Below, in pieces: positions 60,515 through 64,000 of a DNA stretch of 64,000 nt. The stretch covers positions 62,001 to 126,000 of the forward strand of contig NZ_FNOT01000008.1 in the NCBI RefSeq assembly GCF_900107105.1. Reading direction: 5' to 3'. This DNA comes from Geodermatophilus africanus (lineage in GTDB: Bacteria > Actinomycetota > Actinomycetes > Mycobacteriales > Geodermatophilaceae). Position 1 is the stretch's first letter; each line of letters opens with the position of its first letter. Under the pieces are notes generated by a model. The model was not told the DNA's origin. It worked only from the letters and a program-made list of their open reading frames with translations, and did not search any database. The position numbers and the translations under genes are program-made.

Positions 60515-60910
60515 TCAGCGCAGCGGGCGGACCAGCCTGCTGATCGCCAGCTGGGCCGGCGGGGCGTAGCCGACCACCAGTGGCGCCGGACCGAAGACCC
60601 GCAGTCCCGTGGTGCTGCCGCCGTCCGGCCCGTCGGTGACCCAGTGCAGGAGGTGCAGCCGCACCGGCCCGAGCGACACCGTCCAGGACCACCGCCGGGC
60701 CGCCTCGTCCAGCGTGTCGACGACGAACGGCAGCGTCACCCCCAGCGGCGCGCGCACCCGTCCCCGCACGCCGGCCGCCAACCGTGCCACCGGCAGCTCC
60801 ACGCCGGTGATCTGCGGCGCCCAGTCCGGCCACCGCGCCGGGACGGCGTAGCGCTCCCACACCTCGTCCGGTCCGAGGGGCCCCGTCGCGTGCAGCGTCA
60901 GCGTGGTCAC
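60515..60910 (-). CDS. SRPBCC (START/Bet v1-like) family protein
   Basis: A 131-residue SRPBCC-fold protein: ATGPLGPDEVWERYAVPARWPDWAPQI is the standard N-terminus of the polyketide-cyclase/dehydrase group, followed by beta strands with RWSWTVSLGPVRLHLLHWV. These proteins bind hydrophobic ligands; the function is unknown. The GTG start overlaps the cinA stop by 4 bp, so it is translated with cinA. Confidence 0.82.
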   Translation of the reverse strand: MTTLTLHATGPLGPDEVWERYAVPARWPDWAPQITGVELPVARLAAGVRGRVRAPLGVTLPFVVDTLDEAARRWSWTVSLGPVRLHLLHWVTDGPDGGSTTGLRVFGPAPLVVGYAPPAQLAISRLVRPLR

Positions 60911-62181
60911 GCCGGCGGCCCGCCGAGCAGCAGCTGGCGCAGCAGCTGCATCGCCAGGCTCACCGACCGCTGCCGCACGGCCGACCGGGAGCCGGGCAGC
61001 ACGACCGAGCGCGACAGACCCTCGGAGGACGGCCCCACCGCGCAGAGGTGCACCGTGCCGACCGGCTTCTCGGCGGAGCCCCCACCCGGTCCGGCGATCC
61101 CCGTGATGCCGACGCCGACGTCCGCGCCGAACCGCGCCCGCGCCCCCTCGGCCAGCGCCGCGGCGACCTGCGGGCTCACCGCGCCGTACGAGGCCAGCAG
61201 GTCCGGGGGGACGCCGACCAGCGCCTCCTTCGCCGAGTTGGCGTAGGACGCCACCCCGCCGAGCACCCACGCCGAGGACCCGGCCCGCTCGGTCAGCCGC
61301 GCCACCAGCAGTCCGCTGGTGCACGACTCGGCCGTCGCGACGGTCAGCCCGCGGTCCGCGAGCGCCGAGGCCACCAGGTCGTCGACCGTCGGCCCGGTCG
61401 AGAACAGCTGCGGCCCGTGCGCCTCGCGCACCACCGCGACCAGCCGGTCGTACTCGGGCTGCACCTCCGTGCCGTAGCGGGTGACGATCTCCAGCTCGCC
61501 GTCCCGCAGGCAGGTGGTGACCTCCAGGCCGGGGAACTCGTGCTCGCGCAGCGTCGCGGCCAGCTGCGACTCGAGCGTCCCCCACAGCCGCAGCGTCTCC
61601 TGGCGCAGCTCGCTGCGGTCGGCCAGCGCACGCTGCACCGCCTCAGCGGCCAGCGCGGCCGGCCACATCCCCTGCAGCTCCGACGGCGGCCCCGGCAGGA
61701 CGACGACCACGGGTCCGTCCCGCCCGTCGGCCGGGGGGACGACGAGGCCCGGCGCCGTCCCGACCGGGGGCAGCACCGCCGCCCCCTCGGGCACGAGCGC
61801 CTGCTTGCGGACGCCGGCCGCCGTCGCCTCCGGGTCGGCCCGCCAGCCGCGACCGTCCATCAGCCCCTCGACGATGCCGGCGATCTGCCGCTCCAGCCCG
61901 GGGTCGACCGACGACGGCCGGCCCTGGACCTCGCCGACGATCTGCGCGGTCAGGTCGTCGGCGGTCGGGCCGAGCCCGCCGGTGGTGAAGACGACGTCCC
62001 GGCCGGCGAGGAAGCGCAGCGCGGCGCGCAGGTCCTCGGGCCGGTCGCCGACGACGACCACCGAGCCGACGTCCACCCCCAGCTGTCGCAGCTGCTCGGC
62101 GACCCACGGGCCGTTGCGGTCGCCCACCCGGCCGGTGAGGACCTCGGTCCCGGTGACGACGATCCCTGCGCTCACGGCCAC
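60907..62181 (-). CDS. cinA: CinA family protein (competence/damage-inducible; NMN deamidase domain)
   Basis: A 424-residue CinA. The N-terminal MoaB/MogA-like domain has GIVVTGTEVLTGRVGDRNGPWVAEQL and VVFTTGGLGPTADDLT (about residues 85-100). The C-terminal PncC domain has VATAESCTSGLLVARLTERAGSSAWVLGGVASYANSAKEALVGV and GITGIAGPGGGSAEKPVGTVHL. The latter deamidates nicotinamide mononucleotide, and the former hydrolyses ADP-ribose in related proteins. GTG at 62181 is used; another GTG lies 6 bp inside. An SRPBCC gene is coupled downstream. Confidence 0.95.
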   Translation of the reverse strand: MAVSAGIVVTGTEVLTGRVGDRNGPWVAEQLRQLGVDVGSVVVVGDRPEDLRAALRFLAGRDVVFTTGGLGPTADDLTAQIVGEVQGRPSSVDPGLERQIAGIVEGLMDGRGWRADPEATAAGVRKQALVPEGAAVLPPVGTAPGLVVPPADGRDGPVVVVLPGPPSELQGMWPAALAAEAVQRALADRSELRQETLRLWGTLESQLAATLREHEFPGLEVTTCLRDGELEIVTRYGTEVQPEYDRLVAVVREAHGPQLFSTGPTVDDLVASALADRGLTVATAESCTSGLLVARLTERAGSSAWVLGGVASYANSAKEALVGVPPDLLASYGAVSPQVAAALAEGARARFGADVGVGITGIAGPGGGSAEKPVGTVHLCAVGPSSEGLSRSVVLPGSRSAVRQRSVSLAMQLLRQLLLGGPPA

Positions 62182-62302
62182 CCGGCCGACCCTAGTGAGA
62201 CCTCGGCCCGCCCGCGTTTCCTGCCGGGCGCCCGGCCGCCGCGCCACTAGCGTGCGGACGGACCGGTCCGGCGCGCGCCCGCGTCCCGAGCGAGGAGGAA
62301 CC

Positions 62303-62989
62303 GTGACCCACCCGAGTCCCAGCCCCGAGCCACCCGCGCCGCGCGACCCGGGCATTCAGCAGATCGCCTTCGCCTCCTCCGGGGCGACCGCCGCAGGCAC
62401 GCACCAGTTCCCGCGGGTGGACGGCGAGCCGCTGTCCGGCGGGGTCCAGCCGACCGGCCCCGTCGGCTCGCTGCCCGGACCGCCCGGCGCGGGGACGCCG
62501 TCCCCGGCCGCCGACGCTCCCGGCTCCCCGCTCGCCCCGCCCCTGGCCGCCGGAGGGCGCCCCCGCCGGACCCGGACGCCGCGCCCGCCCCGCGTTCCCC
62601 GCACCCCCGGCACCGCCCGCTCGCCGCGGAGGCGTGCCGTGCGCGCCGGCGCCGGCCTGACCGCGCTCTCCCTGCTGCTGCTCCAACTGGGCCTCGGCCT
62701 GGGCTTCGGCGAGGTGCCGCTGTGGTCGACCGTCACGCTGTGGTCGGTCTTCGCGACCCTCGCCGTCCTCGTCGGGGCGCTGCCGTTCACCGGCCGCGTC
62801 GTCCCTGCCGCCCGGCAGCACCCCGACGCCGTCTGGAAGGTCGCGGCCGCCGGGCTGACCGGCCTGGCCGTGTTCTGGGTGCTCGTCGTGCTGCCGAGCG
62901 TCGACAGCGACCGCGGCTTCGTGCTCACCGCCGCGCTCGCCGCCCTCGGCGCAGCGCTCTGGATCTCCCCCGGCCGCAGCCGGGGCTGA
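62303..62989 (+). CDS. Proline-rich membrane protein (hypothetical)
   Basis: A 228-residue protein. The first ~110 residues are rich in Pro, Gly and Ala and end in a basic Arg/Pro patch; then come four hydrophobic segments: LTALSLLLLQLGLGLGF, LWSVFATLAVLVGALPF, VAAAGLTGLAVFWVLVVL and VLTAALAALGAALWI. It is probably an inner-membrane protein with a cytoplasmic disordered tail. GAGGAGG lies 4 nt before the GTG. Divergent from cinA; no family recognised. Confidence 0.7.
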   Translation: MTHPSPSPEPPAPRDPGIQQIAFASSGATAAGTHQFPRVDGEPLSGGVQPTGPVGSLPGPPGAGTPSPAADAPGSPLAPPLAAGGRPRRTRTPRPPRVPRTPGTARSPRRRAVRAGAGLTALSLLLLQLGLGLGFGEVPLWSTVTLWSVFATLAVLVGALPFTGRVVPAARQHPDAVWKVAAAGLTGLAVFWVLVVLPSVDSDRGFVLTAALAALGAALWISPGRSRG

Positions 62990-62990
62990 C

Positions 62991-63008
62991 GCGGCGGCCG
63001 GCCGCCGC
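62991..63008. terminator. GC palindrome between convergent genes
   Basis: GCGGCGGCC-GGCCGCCGC, a perfect 18-bp palindrome one base after the stop of the membrane protein gene and 68 bp from the end of the kinase gene. Possible bidirectional terminator. Confidence 0.45.
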
Positions 63009-63076
63009 GGGACCGCGAGCGGGCGCCGCGGGACGGCGCCGGGCCACCACCGGACGCGGCCGGGCCGCCGGTGGGG

Positions 63077-64000
63077 TCAGCCCCGCCCGTTCCCCCTGCC
63101 GGAGTTGTCCGGCTTCGCCCGGTCCCTGCCCCGCTCCTCGTCGTCGCTCCGGCCCGGCCCCTCGTCGGACTCGTCGTCGTCCTCGACGAGGACCGGGGCG
63201 GGCTCGGGGACCACCGGTGCCGGCGGGGCCACCGCGACCGTCAGCGTGACCAGGTCGCCCGGCTCCAGCGCCCCCACCGGTCGCAGCTCGACGACCGAGC
63301 CCGCGGGGGCGTCGGCGCGCACCACGGACTCCCGCTGCACCCGCAGGCCGAGCGCCGCCAGCTCCGCCTCGACCTCGTCGGCCGGCCGGCCGACGTGGTC
63401 GGCCGCGGTGACCAGCAGCGACGCGACCGGTGCGACCGGCGCCTTGGTCGGCGCCTCGGCCTGCGCGACGGGCACCGGCGTCCCGGCGTCCCCGCCGCCG
63501 ACCAGCTCCAGCGCCCCCACCCCGAGCCCCACGCCGAGCAGCAGCGCGGCCACCGGGACCAGCAGCCGTCGGCGGCGGGGGTCCGCGCCCGGCAGCGCGG
63601 CGATGGCCGGCGGCAGCGGCGCCAGCGGCCGGCCGGCGCGCACGGCGTCGGCAGCGGCCCGGAAGGCGGCGCCGTCCGGGAAGCGCCGGGTCGGGTCCTT
63701 GACCATGGCGCGGGCGACGAGGGTGCGCATCGCCTCGGGGACGTCATCGGGCAGCGGCTCGGGCTCGTCGCGGATCTGCGCCAGCGCGATCTGCACCGGG
63801 CTCTCGCCGTCGAAGGCGCGCCGGCCGGCCAGGCACTCGTAGGTGATCGCGCCCAGCGCGTAGACGTCGCTGGCCGGGCCGGCCTTGCCGCCGTCGGCCT
63901 GCTCCGGTGACAGGTAGTGCGCGGTGCCGACCACCTGGCCGGTGCGGGTGAGCGGCACGCTCGACGCCGACCAGGCGATCCCGAAGTCGGTGATCTTGAC
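63077..64000 (-). CDS. PASTA-domain Ser/Thr protein kinase, C-terminal part (partial)
   Basis: The gene continues beyond the window end. The visible 307 residues begin in the activation loop with ITDFGIAW (DFG) and VVGTAHYLSPEQ, then AGPASDVYALGAITYECLAGRRAFDGESPVQIA (subdomains VIII-IX) and the end of the kinase lobe. A basic juxtamembrane PRRRR precedes one membrane segment (LLVPVAALLLGVGLGVGALEL). One PASTA-like domain follows (GRPADEVEAELAALGLRVQRESVVRADAPAGSVVELRPVG), then an acidic, Gly/Arg-rich tail. Such PknB-like kinases sense cell-wall fragments. Confidence 0.9.
   Translation of the reverse strand, partial: VKITDFGIAWSASSVPLTRTGQVVGTAHYLSPEQADGGKAGPASDVYALGAITYECLAGRRAFDGESPVQIALAQIRDEPEPLPDDVPEAMRTLVARAMVKDPTRRFPDGAAFRAAADAVRAGRPLAPLPPAIAALPGADPRRRRLLVPVAALLLGVGLGVGALELVGGGDAGTPVPVAQAEAPTKAPVAPVASLLVTAADHVGRPADEVEAELAALGLRVQRESVVRADAPAGSVVELRPVGALEPGDLVTLTVAVAPPAPVVPEPAPVLVEDDDESDEGPGRSDDEERGRDRAKPDNSGRGNGRG

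Overview
The window is a very GC-rich chromosomal segment with many GTG starts and 4-bp GTGA gene overlaps. Gene content fits a soil or plant-associated actinobacterium: oxidative urate catabolism, ACC deaminase, TPP-controlled thiamine genes, Mut7-C protein, DUF222/HNH protein, ANTAR and PilZ regulators and many partner-switching modules. Geodermatophilaceae (Blastococcus/Geodermatophilus/Modestobacter type) is my best inference; no rRNA, tRNA or marker gene is present to confirm it. I see no insertion sequence, prophage or CRISPR array. Both ends are cut: a hydantoinase-B-like gene at the left and a PASTA Ser/Thr kinase at the right.

Layout. 0-4.5 kb: end of a hydantoinase B gene, a small acidic protein, a DUF1992 gene coupled to a TetR regulator, a divergent alpha/beta hydrolase with two operators between, a LigC-type DNA ligase and a MarR regulator with its own palindrome. 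4.5-10.7 kb: a MEDS/ATPase sensor and a 1703-residue protein joining hybrid histidine kinase, PP2C phosphatase, RsbW-like kinase and STAS domain. 10.7-13.9 kb: urate catabolism (DUF6986 aldolase, OHCU decarboxylase, HIU hydrolase, uricase). 14-21.5 kb: chemoreceptor, methyltransferases, MsrA, oxidoreductase, hydrolase. 21.7-27.3 kb: ACC deaminase with GntR regulator, a decayed rhodanese gene, GNAT, VOC protein, Mut7-C protein and an NRAMP Mn/Fe transporter behind a DtxR-type box. 27.6-33 kb: two TenA genes divergent from a TPP-riboswitch operon (permease, thiO, thiS, thiG, thiE).

33-49.7 kb: anti-sigma-type ATPases, a GH65 phosphorylase, a deleted phosphotransferase, a PAS-GAF-SpoIIE phosphatase, an APC permease, a nucleoside hydrolase, a GAF-ANTAR regulator, two coupled dynamin-like GTPases and two PilZ proteins. 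49.8-64 kb: phospholipase D with an NYN-domain gene, a PAS-GGDEF-EAL protein, a frameshifted AidB, an MFS exporter, a DUF222/HNH gene, decayed GNAT and TPR genes, CinA, a membrane protein and the kinase.

The genes combine two signalling themes, partner switching (kinase/phosphatase/STAS) and c-di-GMP (PilZ, EAL), with nitrogen scavenging from purines and ACC and with thiamine salvage. The least explained signals are short repeats that attach to stop and start codons. One family forms 77-bp units that are complete micro-ORFs carrying GTGA overlaps from one gene to the next. Another forms hairpins that begin at the stop codon of the preceding gene. A run of one-base losses in G/C tracts between 55.6 and 60.1 kb breaks three genes and may be sequencing error.
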